DNA of 64,000 nt from an uncultured Clostridia bacterium (GCA_904501985.1 CAJGCT010000003.1:1-64000), one strand, 5' to 3'; counted from the first letter of the stretch, positions 8,921-17,498 are shown. Program-made: numbers and translations. The notes: a model not told the origin generated them from the letters alone.

Positions 8921-8968
8921 GGCGCTCATGTGAGACCGAGCGCCGCAGGCTTTGCGAGGGATGCTCGG
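8921..8968 (+). promoter_or_regulatory. Structured mRNA leader of the S-layer gene
   Basis: GGCGCTC (8921-8927) pairs with GAGCGCC (8938-8944). CCGAGC (8936-8941) can instead pair with GCTCGG (8963-8968). The two hairpins share the GAGC block and exclude each other. Such a leader could stabilise the message or control its translation; the function is not known. Confidence 0.45.
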
Positions 8969-9010
8969 AAGATCTAACCGACAATATTTTATTAAAGGAG
9001 AACATTCACA

Positions 9011-12000
9011 ATGAGAAATCTCAAGAAGTTTCTTGCATTAGTGCTCGCTATGATTATGGTAGTAAGCGCTACTGCTATGGTTTCCGCTGATTTCACTGAC
9101 GTTGCAGCTGACAGCAAGTATGCTGACGCTATCAACGACCTCGCAGTGAAGGGTATCGTTAAGGGTACCTCGGATACCACTTTTGGTCCTGAACAGGACG
9201 TTACCAGATGGCAGATGGCTCTGTTTGTAGCAAGAGCTATCACCGGTGAAGTTGAGTCCGACGACGTTTGGGCTAACGGCATCGTTCCTTTTACCGATGT
9301 TACCTCTTATAAGGGCGCTATCCAGTGCGCATACCTCAACGGTATTATCAACGGTACTTCCGCAACCACTTTCGCTCCCAACGACGGTATCACCTACGTT
9401 GCAGCTCTCAAGATGGCAGTTTGCGCACTTGGCTACGGCGAGGATCTTACCTGGCCTTGGGGCTACTACAACAAGGCAGCTGAACTCGGTCTCACCGCTA
9501 ACATGGATCTCGATGATCTTAACGTTGAGCTCAACAGAGCTGAGACCGCTCAGATCATCTACAACATGATCTATGCTGCTCCCGCTGACGGCGGCAAGAC
9601 TTTTGCAGCTGAGAACTTCTCTATCGCTGCTCCCGAGAACACCACTCTCTTCGCTATCACCGCTACTCCTAAGCAGTACGGTTATACCGAGCTTGACGAG
9701 GCTGGTGAGGTTGTTGCAGCTTACAACTCCGCTTCCGATGTTGACGGCGAGTTTGTAGGTCTCCAGCAGCTCATCAACGGCGTTCCTGCGGGCAAGATGC
9801 TCTACGTTGCAGTAGAGACCATCGGTCTTACTGCTGAAAACGTTGAGGATTACTTCAACTATGCAGTTGAGCTCGTAAACTTTGACGAGGCTACTGGTGC
9901 ATTCACCGGCTATGTAATGGGCGATGCTCCTAAGACCATCACTCATGCAGACGTTAAGTACGCTTCCAACAACGACAAGCTCGTTATTGACGGCGCTACT
10001 TACACCGGCGTTGACAGCTTCACCGGCGCTTCCCTCATCAATGAACTCGTTATCTACAACGGTACCGGCGTAGCTGAGGGTGCTAAGATGCTCCTCACCA
10101 ACAAGGATGGCGACATCATTGACTATGATGGCACAGTTATCGCTAAATTTGCATATGAGTCTTCCACCGGTGCTAAGTACTACTACGATGGCACCAGCAG
10201 CAAGGTTATCACCGCTGCTAAGGCTCTCGATACGTACGGTATTTATGTAGAGGACGCTGAAAGCTCCGACTACATCAAGTACGAGACCATCACTTCCGCT
10301 AACAACGAGATCGAAGATAATCTTTACCTCAACGCATTTGAGCTTAAGATGTTCGACGACGACCGCGACGGCAAGTATGAGCGTGCTTACTATGCTCCTA
10401 TCTACATGAGCGTATACTACACCTTCAAGGCTGAGATCGACAACAAGGAAGTTGACGCTGACGGTCTTGTATACAACGTATACGATGAGACTGTAGCAGC
10501 AGGCAATGTTACTTACACCAACGATGCTGCTAAGAAGGAAGGCGCTGTTTCTGTATTCACTTACAATAAGCAGCTCAACAAGATCAACGTAATCGACGTT
10601 CTCGAAATGAAGACCGGTTATGTTGAGGAGATTGACTCCACTAAGTACGATGTTTATCGCGAAACCGGCGCAGTAAAGGTTACTGTTGACGGCGTAGCTT
10701 ACGAACTCGGTTACTATGGAGAAGAGGCAAGCGGCAAGACCACTCAGGGCTCCGCTATGGGTGCAACCCTCATTCCTTACGATGAGATCAGCACCAACAA
10801 GTACGGTGTTGATGAAGTAGCTACCAGACCCTTCATCCAGTACATCGTTGACAGAGATACTTGGATCGACGATATCCAGCTCGACACCTACATCGGCTTC
10901 TACGCTTACAACGGCGTTATCATCTACGCTTCCGAGCTTAAGATCGAAGACCTCTACGATTTCGTAGTTGTTGAAGATTTCGCAGATTACGACCTCGCAA
11001 AGATCTACCTTGATCTTTGGGTAGGCGGCAAGCTTGAGGAAGAGGCTCTCGTTACCGAGCTTGACGGCAAGGAGCTTGAGGATCTTTCCACTTACAAGTT
11101 CTCCATGCTTCTCTCTGAGAAGGAATACTTCTACACCGGTAACATCTATGCAGCTCAGAAGGGCGAAGCTGGCTACGTTCTCGACGAGATCGTAACTCGC
11201 GACAACTTTGCTGGTGACCGCGAGGATGGTGGCTACGAGCTTATCGACGCTAAGATCGCTGCTGAAACTCTCACCCCTGACACGATCGTATTTGACGACG
11301 GTTCCACCAGAGGCGATGACAGAGCAAACAGAATCCGCACCTCCAATACCACTGTATTCTACTTCATCGAGAATGCAGAGTGCGACTGCGATACTCTTTG
11401 CACTAGAGGTTCTGAGGCAGGAGAGTGCGATTCTACCAACGCTGCAATGAAGAAAGTTTCCGTATTCGTTGGTCAGCCTGAAGAAGCAACCATCGTATTT
11501 GACGCGAACACTGACATCTGGGTTGACGCTCTCGGTCACGGTACCGCTGAGACCAACGGCAGAGCTTCCGTAGTATTCGTAATCAACCCTGTTGAGCATT
11601 CCGGCTTCTTCGGTCTTACCGATGGTACTTATGTAATGACCAAGCTTACTACTAAGGCTACCAAGCTCGCTTCTGCTGAGAAGCTCGGTCTTCCTGAGGA
11701 TTACAGCGGCAACTACTATATGTACAGCAATGCAGCTGTCAGCCTTGATGACGCTACTAAGATGACCATCTACTCTAAGGTAGAGCTTGATCGCAATCGC
11801 GTTTACAAGGTTGACGCAAATGGCGTTGTATATCTTAAGGACACCGATAACTTTGGCGCAGGTAATGTGCTTAACGATAGACCATTTGAACATCATCAGA
11901 AGTGGAACACCGCACCTGTTGTAAGCTTCATGGCATCTAACCGCAACTACGTTAAGTACGGTATCACCGATGTGAACAGTGATGTAACTACCACCACTGA

Positions 12001-12628
12001 TACTAAGTGGGGAGTGAAGGACGGCCTCGTAAGATACCATGACTTCGTATGGTACACCAAGGCTGACAAAGAGGAGATCAAGCTGGAACAGGTTGACTTT
12101 GCTGCGCTCCTCGCTCAGGTTGCTAACGATGCTATCGCAGGCACCATCACTACTGATGCTGAGTACGCTACAGCTCTTGGCTACAAGGAAGCTAAGGATG
12201 CTAAGGCTGTTAAGGCATTCCTTGCAGACCTCGTTGCAGATGGCATTGCAAACGGCACAACAGTTACTGCAGCCGACATCGAGTTTGAGGATATTCCTGA
12301 TTCCATCCTCGAGGTTGAGCTTGTAACTCCTCTCCTCAACGCTGAATATGTTGACGACTATGTAGAGATTGAGATTCTCTCCGGCGATAATGCAGGTACT
12401 TACCTCATTGACGAAGACAATGAAATCACCGATATCATCGTTGTTAAGCAGGACGACCTTAAGGTAACCACCGGTGAGGATGCTATCGAGATCCTCAACG
12501 CTGCTCCTCAGGTAATGTGGATCGGCGATAAGTATGATGTTGGTACTGATTTCGAGGAACTCTTCGACGAGTATCTCGATGACGGCTCCATCCTCTTCGT
12601 TGTTGGTTACACCAACGCTGACAACTAA
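9011..12628 (+). CDS. Large SLH-domain surface (S-layer-type) protein
   Basis: A 1205-residue secreted protein. A signal peptide (MRNLKKFLALVLAMIMVVSA, cleavage near residue 26) is followed by SLH repeats in residues ~27-195 (DFTDV...YADAINDLAVKGIVKGT; PFTDV...GAIQCAYLNGIINGT; a third more degenerate one), which bind pyruvylated cell-wall polymer. The remaining ~1000 residues are acidic, beta-rich and lack a family I recognise; one Cys cluster (ECDCDTLC...GECD) sits near 795-810. Codon choice is strongly skewed (AAG, CTC, GGT, TAC, GCT), unlike its neighbours, as expected for one of the most abundant proteins in the cell. AAAGGAG precedes the start. It is the likely S-layer subunit, with SLH domains unusually at the N-terminus. 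Confidence 0.9.
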   Translation: MRNLKKFLALVLAMIMVVSATAMVSADFTDVAADSKYADAINDLAVKGIVKGTSDTTFGPEQDVTRWQMALFVARAITGEVESDDVWANGIVPFTDVTSYKGAIQCAYLNGIINGTSATTFAPNDGITYVAALKMAVCALGYGEDLTWPWGYYNKAAELGLTANMDLDDLNVELNRAETAQIIYNMIYAAPADGGKTFAAENFSIAAPENTTLFAITATPKQYGYTELDEAGEVVAAYNSASDVDGEFVGLQQLINGVPAGKMLYVAVETIGLTAENVEDYFNYAVELVNFDEATGAFTGYVMGDAPKTITHADVKYASNNDKLVIDGATYTGVDSFTGASLINELVIYNGTGVAEGAKMLLTNKDGDIIDYDGTVIAKFAYESSTGAKYYYDGTSSKVITAAKALDTYGIYVEDAESSDYIKYETITSANNEIEDNLYLNAFELKMFDDDRDGKYERAYYAPIYMSVYYTFKAEIDNKEVDADGLVYNVYDETVAAGNVTYTNDAAKKEGAVSVFTYNKQLNKINVIDVLEMKTGYVEEIDSTKYDVYRETGAVKVTVDGVAYELGYYGEEASGKTTQGSAMGATLIPYDEISTNKYGVDEVATRPFIQYIVDRDTWIDDIQLDTYIGFYAYNGVIIYASELKIEDLYDFVVVEDFADYDLAKIYLDLWVGGKLEEEALVTELDGKELEDLSTYKFSMLLSEKEYFYTGNIYAAQKGEAGYVLDEIVTRDNFAGDREDGGYELIDAKIAAETLTPDTIVFDDGSTRGDDRANRIRTSNTTVFYFIENAECDCDTLCTRGSEAGECDSTNAAMKKVSVFVGQPEEATIVFDANTDIWVDALGHGTAETNGRASVVFVINPVEHSGFFGLTDGTYVMTKLTTKATKLASAEKLGLPEDYSGNYYMYSNAAVSLDDATKMTIYSKVELDRNRVYKVDANGVVYLKDTDNFGAGNVLNDRPFEHHQKWNTAPVVSFMASNRNYVKYGITDVNSDVTTTTDTKWGVKDGLVRYHDFVWYTKADKEEIKLEQVDFAALLAQVANDAIAGTITTDAEYATALGYKEAKDAKAVKAFLADLVADGIANGTTVTAADIEFEDIPDSILEVELVTPLLNAEYVDDYVEIEILSGDNAGTYLIDEDNEITDIIVVKQDDLKVTTGEDAIEILNAAPQVMWIGDKYDVGTDFEELFDEYLDDGSILFVVGYTNADN

Positions 12629-12663
12629 TTCGATCGGTTAGATTGATTTATAAGTCATAATAT

Positions 12664-12693
12664 GAAAACCGCTCCCTTCGGGGAGCGGTTTTT
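12664..12693 (+). terminator. Terminator of the S-layer gene
   Basis: Twelve-base stem AAAACCGCTCCC / GGGAGCGGTTTT with a TTCG tetraloop and a T run: a very strong intrinsic terminator. Confidence 0.95.
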
Positions 12694-12720
12694 GTGCGTT
12701 GTGGGGGTGGGATGGAAAAT

Positions 12721-12750
12721 GGCGGGCGATTCGTGAATCGCCCCTACGGG
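12721..12750 (-). repeat. REP-like palindrome downstream of the S-layer gene
   Basis: Contains a 20-base near-palindrome GGGCGATTC-GT-GAATCGCCC (12724-12743). Read on the minus strand it has the frame CCCGTAGGGG...CCCGCC shared with the units at 8593, 13066 and 13226. It sits between the S-layer terminator and the RAYT gene. Confidence 0.65.
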
Positions 12751-12807
12751 AAGTTGCAATTTTGATAAATTGTGGCTCTGTGTCAATAGTTGAGGTAAAG
12801 AAAACTA

Positions 12808-12852
12808 AAAAACCGCCTGCAACCGAAAAAAACGGTGTGCAGGCGGTTTTTT
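12808..12852. terminator. Terminator at the end of the RAYT gene
   Basis: AAAACCGCCTGCA pairs with TGCAGGCGGTTTT. On the minus strand the hairpin starts right after the transposase stop and ends in a short T run; the A/T tracts make it usable both ways. Confidence 0.8.
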
Positions 12853-13375
12853 ATACAGAGATATGATTTGTGGGGGAATATAATTTGTCGTGCTGCCAGC
12901 GCATAGGGTTTTCTTTGATATATGCTGCAATCTCGTTATAATCGTCTTGGTTTCGTATGACGTGGTCGTAGAATGAGCGTTGAAAAATCTTTTCACCAAT
13001 TGTTTTGTTGGTTTGATTTATCTCTTTTGTTATTTGATATTTAAGCCATCCGATTATCGCATCTACCGTAGGGGAGGGGTCTCCCCTCCCGTCCTTCCTA
13101 ATAACGGATAACAGCATATGTACATGATTTGGCATAATAACGTGATAATCAACGGTTACTTTTTCAAATTTTTCAGGTATACTTTCAATCCACTTATTGG
13201 TGATTTCTCCGTAACGGGATAATTGCGGGAGGGGAGACCCCTCCCCTACGATCGATGATAGAATACTTTTCCTATCCCTTGTACATATGGTTATAAAATA
13301 CGCGCCGGTGGTGGCGTAATCAAAATTTTTTAGCCTGATTGATTTCCTTTGCGGCAAATTATGTCCCGTATTCAT
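12851..13375 (-). CDS. REP-associated tyrosine transposase (RAYT, Y1/HUH family)
   Basis: A 174-residue protein of the IS200/IS605-related TnpA_REP family, single-strand endonucleases thought to mobilise REP palindromes. Visible are the N-terminal RKSIRLKNFDYATTGAYFITICT block, the HUH motif PNHVHMLL and the C-terminal FQRSFYDHVIRN...AAYIKENPMRW block with the expected catalytic-region Tyr. Two inverted copies of a REP-like palindrome lie inside the frame and encode VGEGSPLPQ and GRGDPSPT without breaking it. A TTG start at 13384 is possible; the ATG at 13375 gives the usual family start, though neither has a clear ribosome-binding site. Single copy, no terminal repeats of its own: a domesticated-type RAYT. 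Confidence 0.9.
   Translation of the reverse strand: MNTGHNLPQRKSIRLKNFDYATTGAYFITICTRDRKSILSSIVGEGSPLPQLSRYGEITNKWIESIPEKFEKVTVDYHVIMPNHVHMLLSVIRKDGRGDPSPTVDAIIGWLKYQITKEINQTNKTIGEKIFQRSFYDHVIRNQDDYNEIAAYIKENPMRWQHDKLYSPTNHISV
13066..13094 (+). repeat. REP-like palindrome inside the RAYT gene, copy A
   Basis: Stem GGGAGGGG (13072-13079) with CCCCTCCC (13083-13090), loop TCT, flanked by CCGTA and GTCC. Identical over about 25 bases to the reverse complement of copy B. Confidence 0.85.
13226..13251 (-). repeat. REP-like palindrome inside the RAYT gene, copy B
   Basis: Stem GGGAGGGG (13227-13234) with CCCCTCCC (13238-13245), loop AGA, followed by CTACG. It faces copy A across about 130 bases of transposase coding sequence. 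Confidence 0.85.
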
Positions 13376-13393
13376 TATTATCAATACATCAGC

Positions 13394-14368
13394 TTACGAT
13401 AACTTCTGCAACCGTATATCCTTGCCGGTGAAACGGTACACCATGAAATCGCCGAACAGACGGCTTGTTATACGGTCGCTGTAACGCTCGCGAATCTCGC
13501 TCTGAGTGAGATTCGTGCTGATTATCATTGACTTTCGCTGATTTATACGGGTGTTGATTATATTGTAGAGGCAGGAGACGGTGAATTGGTTCGCCACCTC
13601 TGTTCCGAGATCGTCTATTATAAGTAAATCGCAGTCGAAATACTTGTCGGTACGTACCTCTGAGGTGTCGCTGTAACCGCGCACGAAGCGTTCATATTCG
13701 AAATCTGCAAGAATGTTCTGAGATGTGTCGTAAACTACGTCAAATCCGCGCTCTATTACCGCTTTTGCCACGGAAGTTGAGAGATGGGTCTTGCCAAGAC
13801 CTGTAGTGCCGCAGAAAAACATATTTTTGCCGTTGTTTTCGGCGAAATTGTCTGCATACTCCTTGCAGGCGGCAAGTGTAAACTCCATATTCGCGCGCTC
13901 ATCCATTGAGCGGTTGTAAAAATCAAGGCTGAAGGTGTCAAAGCTCTGAGTGCGCATAAGATTGCCTATACCGGAGCTTTCATAGCCCGCAAGCACAAGA
14001 TCACGGCGCATACAATCGCACAGCTTAGTGCCCACAAATCCGGTGTCACTGCATTTCTCGCATTCGTATTTAACAGCGGTATAATCCGCCGGATAGCCTA
14101 TGGACTCCAGATACTGCGCACGGATAGCTAAAAGCTCGCGATTATTCTCACGGAGCTTGGCAATACGCTCCTCAAGTCCCTCTTTGCCCTTAAGTGATTC
14201 ACGCATGATGGAAAGACCCGTTTCGGAAAGAACACGGTCTATCTTAAGCAGTTCAGGATATTTTTGATGAAGCTCATTTGCCCGGCGCTCTGCGGCTTCC
14301 TTGGCACGCAGATTTTTGTCGGCATATTCCTGCCGTATTCTCACATAGTTTTCTTTGTTGTATCCCAT
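13394..14368 (-). CDS. dnaI: DnaI/DnaC-type helicase-loader ATPase
   Basis: A 324-residue AAA+ protein that loads the replicative helicase. The N-terminal part is helical and carries a Cys cluster (CEKCSDTGFVGTKLCDC) typical of the DnaI zinc module. The AAA+ core shows Walker A GTTGLGKTHLS, Walker B LLIIDDLGTE and a C-terminal sensor region (NLTQSEIRERYSDRITSRL). It is last in a minus-strand unit rex-dnaD-dnaI, 19 bases behind dnaD, a partner gene in primosome assembly. A GAGGT site precedes the ATG. Confidence 0.92.
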   Translation of the reverse strand: MGYNKENYVRIRQEYADKNLRAKEAAERRANELHQKYPELLKIDRVLSETGLSIMRESLKGKEGLEERIAKLRENNRELLAIRAQYLESIGYPADYTAVKYECEKCSDTGFVGTKLCDCMRRDLVLAGYESSGIGNLMRTQSFDTFSLDFYNRSMDERANMEFTLAACKEYADNFAENNGKNMFFCGTTGLGKTHLSTSVAKAVIERGFDVVYDTSQNILADFEYERFVRGYSDTSEVRTDKYFDCDLLIIDDLGTEVANQFTVSCLYNIINTRINQRKSMIISTNLTQSEIRERYSDRITSRLFGDFMVYRFTGKDIRLQKLS

Positions 14369-14387
14369 GCTTTACCTCGCTTTGCGA

Positions 14388-15383
14388 TCAGGTGGCGGAT
14401 TCGCTTTTTTTAAGATGTTTTTTGGTGTTTGCTACCGCCGCTTCGAAATATTCATCGGTTTCGAAGCCTGAGCCGGTCTTTTCGGCAGCTGCCTTGTTTC
14501 GCTGATACTGTTCAAGTGATGCTTCCACCAGTGTTAGTGTGGTAAGACCGCTGTTATGCCAATTTTCAAGAATGCGGTTCATGTATGCTATCGTGTAGCC
14601 GCCGATACTGTCTACTGTGGCTTCATAAGCTCTTTTAATAACGTCCATAGACAATTTCCACTCGTCTGACCATCTATCCACAAACTGTTTCTCTCTTGCG
14701 GTCAGTGAGCGCGATGTGCCGATTATAGACTTGAAACGCGAGTAGATCTCATCATGATGAGCACGCTGCTCTATGTACTCGCTGAGCTGTGCTGTGGTGC
14801 TGATATCCTCGTCGTGCATGGTCAGAGCCACTTTTTCGATGTATCTTGGAGATGTTTTGCCGTTTGCCTTACAGTAGGAGTACAGAGTTTCGATATACCC
14901 GGGATCGCTTAGTTTAAGATAGTCGTACAGGCACACGATAGAGGCGGTCTCCGCCGGGGTGAATATCTTGCCCACGATCTGCTGACAGGAGTCGATGATT
15001 CCTTTAAGTGCGCTGTGCTTTTCCATGGCATCAGCGGTCTGACTCTCCGTGTAGGTGGGAAGAGAAAAGGATTGAAGCGTTTTTGCGGCGGGCGCGGATG
15101 AATTTTCAGCCGCAGGCAGGACGGTGCTGTCTCCGGCATCCATAACACCTGCTCTGCGCCAAAAATCAAGGGCGCGTCCAAGCGCGGTCTTTGTGCAGTC
15201 AAGCTGTTTGCATATTTTTTCGCAGGCACTGTCGTAATCGGCGCGCAGAGAGTCGTCGGCTGCCGCAATAAGCAGTACCTTAAGCTCAAATTCCCGTGCG
15301 GATTGGAGAGACAGCATAACATTCTCGCGTGGAAGCGCAAAAACACTGTCTCCGTATTTGATTTTCAGTTTTTTTGCGCTCAT
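14388..15383 (-). CDS. dnaD: DnaD-like primosomal replication protein
   Basis: A 331-residue protein with DnaD/DnaB-type architecture: an N-terminal winged-helix region (YGDSVFALPRENVMLSLQSA...) and two helical DnaD domains in the C-terminal half (around LKGIIDSCQQIVGKIFTPAETASIVCLYDY and the later DEWKLSMDVIKRAYEATVDSIGGYTIAYMNRILENW, which holds the YxxxI motif). It acts in replication restart and initiation with DnaI, whose gene follows. The frame extends to an ATG at 15416, but ATG 15383 has GGAGGG at good spacing and matches the usual start. Confidence 0.88.
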   Translation of the reverse strand: MSAKKLKIKYGDSVFALPRENVMLSLQSAREFELKVLLIAAADDSLRADYDSACEKICKQLDCTKTALGRALDFWRRAGVMDAGDSTVLPAAENSSAPAAKTLQSFSLPTYTESQTADAMEKHSALKGIIDSCQQIVGKIFTPAETASIVCLYDYLKLSDPGYIETLYSYCKANGKTSPRYIEKVALTMHDEDISTTAQLSEYIEQRAHHDEIYSRFKSIIGTSRSLTAREKQFVDRWSDEWKLSMDVIKRAYEATVDSIGGYTIAYMNRILENWHNSGLTTLTLVEASLEQYQRNKAAAEKTGSGFETDEYFEAAVANTKKHLKKSESAT

Positions 15384-15399
15384 ATTTCCCTCCGAGGAT

Positions 15400-16074
15400 T
15401 TATTTGGTAAGCTCATAGCAGAGCGTCATAAGAGAGTCGCCCATATGTACATTTTGTGTCACTACACCCTTGTGTGTGAGGTCGATTTCAGTGCTTGCGA
15501 AGTTCCAAAGGCCCTTTATGCCCATATCTGCAAGCTGTTCGGCGGTTTCGCGAACAACGGTTTTGGGAAGGGTAAGCACAGCGATATTCACGGTGTTATT
15601 TTTGCAGTATTCTTCAAGCTCATCCATGGATTTTACGGTATAACCGGAAATTTCTTTTCCGATTACATCGGGAGAATTGTCAAATAAGGCTGTGAGTCTT
15701 ATTCCGCGGCGCTCGAATATGGGGCTTGCGGCAAGTGCTCTTCCGAGGTTGCCCGAACCGATAATAACTGCACTAAAATTGTGAGAGACGCCAAGAATCT
15801 CGCCGATTTTGCCGTAGAGATATTTAACGTTGTAGCCGTATCCCTGCTGTCCGAAGCCGCCGAAGCAGTTCAGGTCCTGGCGTATCTGGGAGGCTGTGAC
15901 GTGCATAAGCTTTGACAGCTCACCGGATGAGATACGGAGTATGTCATTTTGCAAAAGCTCACGAAGATAGCGGTAATATCGCGGAAGCCGCTTGATAACT
16001 GCAGGCGAGACATAGCTTTTGTTCTCGTCGGACGAAGCTTCATCACGGAGTTTGTCACGATTTTCCGAATTCAT
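15400..16074 (-). CDS. rex: Redox-sensing transcriptional repressor Rex
   Basis: A 224-residue NAD(H)-sensing repressor of fermentation genes. An N-terminal winged helix (VSPAVIKRLPRYYRYLREL ... SSGELSKLMHVTASQIRQDL) is followed by a Rossmann domain with GSGNLG and the conserved C-terminal helix (NVHMGDSLMTLCYEL) that swaps between subunits. A high NADH/NAD ratio releases it from DNA. The gene is first in a unit with dnaD and dnaI, an unusual but seen arrangement in Clostridia. Confidence 0.96.
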   Translation of the reverse strand: MNSENRDKLRDEASSDENKSYVSPAVIKRLPRYYRYLRELLQNDILRISSGELSKLMHVTASQIRQDLNCFGGFGQQGYGYNVKYLYGKIGEILGVSHNFSAVIIGSGNLGRALAASPIFERRGIRLTALFDNSPDVIGKEISGYTVKSMDELEEYCKNNTVNIAVLTLPKTVVRETAEQLADMGIKGLWNFASTEIDLTHKGVVTQNVHMGDSLMTLCYELTK

Positions 16075-16107
16075 AAATGTATTCCTTTCATAGTTCTTTC
16101 GGGGAGA

Positions 16108-16135
16108 CGCAAACGGTGTGATTACACCGTTTGCG
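16108..16135. repeat. Perfect 12-bp inverted repeat between icd and rex
   Basis: CGCAAACGGTGT (16108-16119) and ACACCGTTTGCG (16124-16135) are perfect complements with loop GATT. It lies between the icd stop and the rex start on the minus strand. No T run follows, so it is not a standard terminator; it may be an operator, an mRNA end-stabilising hairpin or a weak terminator. Confidence 0.6.
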
Positions 16136-16146
16136 GATTATATTTC

Positions 16147-17316
16147 TTAAAGACTCTTAACGGTGTCCATTACATATGCGGCAAATTCGTCGCAGGTAGC
16201 ACCTGTGTCGCGACCTGTTACCACATACTTCTTGTCCTCGAACATACAGTAGTCAAGTGCCTTTTCAAGCTTGTCAGCCTCATCCTGGCGACCGATGTGG
16301 GAGAGCAGGAGAACTGCCGCACGAAGCATGGAGCAAGGATCGGCGTACTTGCCGCGGCCTTCCTTTATCATCCTGGGCGCAGAGCCGTGAATAGCCTCGA
16401 ACATAGCGTACTTCTTACCGATGTTAGCGGAGCCTGCGGTGCCTACGCCGCCCTGGAATTCAGCCGCCTCGTCGGTGATGATATCGCCGTAAAGGTTAGG
16501 AAGCACGAATACCTTGAAATCTGTGCGGCGCTTTTCATCAACCAGCTTTGCGGTCATAATGTCGATGAACCACTCGTCGGTGTTGATTTCAGGGTACTCC
16601 TTGGCGATCTCCTCGCAAATACGGAGGAACTTGCCGTCTGTGGTCTTGATAATGTTTGCTTTGGTAACGATGGATACGCGATCCTTCTTGTTCTTGCGTG
16701 CATATTCAAATGCGAGACGTGCGATACGGTTTGTACCCTCGGTGGTGGTTACGCAGAAGTCCACAGCAAGGTCATCGGTAACGTTTACACCCTGCGAGCC
16801 TACAGCATAGCTTCCCTCGGTGTTCTCGCGGAAGAAGGTCCAGTCAATGCCCTTATCGGGAACCTTAACAGGGCGTACATTTGCAAAAAGGTCCAGATTC
16901 TTGCGCATAGCAACATTGGCAGATTCAATATTGGGCCAGGGATCGCCTGCACGGGGGGTAGTGGTAGGACCCTTAAGTATAACGTCACACTTGTAAAGCT
17001 CTTCCATAACATCATCGGGGATAGCTTTCATGCAAGCGGCACGGTTTTCGATGGTAAGACCGTCAATAACCTTGAATACTACCTTGCCTGCCTTAACTTC
17101 GTCGGCGAGGAGAAATTCAAGTACATCCTGTGCGGCTTTTGTAATAATCGGACCGATACCGTCACCGCCGCAGATGCCGATGGTAAGTACGGGGAGCGCG
17201 GTGTAATCTACGAAATCCTTTGCGGCGTTTATCTTTTCAACGCGCTCAAGCTGAGAGCGAAGAACTGCCTCGAATTTTTCAACAGCAGATTTGATGTTTG
17301 CGTCATAATTGTTCAT
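16147..17316 (-). CDS. icd: Isocitrate dehydrogenase (isocitrate/isopropylmalate family)
   Basis: A 389-residue beta-decarboxylating dehydrogenase. The substrate loop SANVAMRKNLDLFANVRPV has the Ser-x-Asn...Arg...Arg pattern of isocitrate dehydrogenase rather than the Leu-rich isopropylmalate pattern. ENTEGSY, the catalytic-Lys region IVTKANI, the metal-binding Asp block LPNLYGDIITDEAA and IHGSAPRM near the cofactor site are all present. It would make 2-oxoglutarate for glutamate synthesis in an incomplete TCA pathway. The cofactor (NAD or NADP) cannot be fixed with confidence. Confidence 0.85.
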   Translation of the reverse strand: MNNYDANIKSAVEKFEAVLRSQLERVEKINAAKDFVDYTALPVLTIGICGGDGIGPIITKAAQDVLEFLLADEVKAGKVVFKVIDGLTIENRAACMKAIPDDVMEELYKCDVILKGPTTTPRAGDPWPNIESANVAMRKNLDLFANVRPVKVPDKGIDWTFFRENTEGSYAVGSQGVNVTDDLAVDFCVTTTEGTNRIARLAFEYARKNKKDRVSIVTKANIIKTTDGKFLRICEEIAKEYPEINTDEWFIDIMTAKLVDEKRRTDFKVFVLPNLYGDIITDEAAEFQGGVGTAGSANIGKKYAMFEAIHGSAPRMIKEGRGKYADPCSMLRAAVLLLSHIGRQDEADKLEKALDYCMFEDKKYVVTGRDTGATCDEFAAYVMDTVKSL

Positions 17317-17356
17317 TTTTTGTTACTCCGTTTCATAGAATAGGTATTTATGATTG

Positions 17357-17498
17357 GTGGGAAGTCCCACATTATCAACAGGGTTATCAACAGGCATATG
17401 CCTGATTTTTTTTAAAACAGTGTCGTTTTTAGAAAAAAACAGGGGATTTTACGGGATAGAACGTGAGTTTCCACTCACCTTTCCACAGGCTGTGGAAA
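17357..17498. promoter_or_regulatory. Cluster of DnaA-box-like repeats and palindromes
   Basis: In the 203-base gap between tsaD and icd are, in order: a 14-base perfect palindrome GTGGGAAGTCCCAC (17357-17370); two head-to-tail TTATCAACAGG units (17372-17382, 17384-17394); an A/T-rich tract (about 17401-17455); GTGAGT-TTCC-ACTCAC (17463-17478); and a perfect inverted repeat TTTCCACAG-G-CTGTGGAAA (17480-17498). TTATCAACA and TTTCCACA are one or two changes from the DnaA box TTATnCACA. The layout recalls an origin or DnaA-binding region; no dnaA gene is in the window. Confidence 0.5.

Noticed and set aside
9038..12040. A 1000-codon open frame on the minus strand opposite the S-layer gene
   Set aside because: It mirrors the extreme codon bias of the plus-strand gene (few stop-complement codons), has no recognisable domain and no ribosome-binding site. 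The plus frame has a signal peptide and SLH motifs.
12805..12999. A 64-codon open frame overlapping the RAYT C-terminus
   Set aside because: It is another frame of the same strand through the transposase and its terminator, with no start signal.
15949..17343. A 464-codon plus-strand open frame opposite icd
   Set aside because: It is antisense to a clear isocitrate dehydrogenase and shows no domain or start signal.
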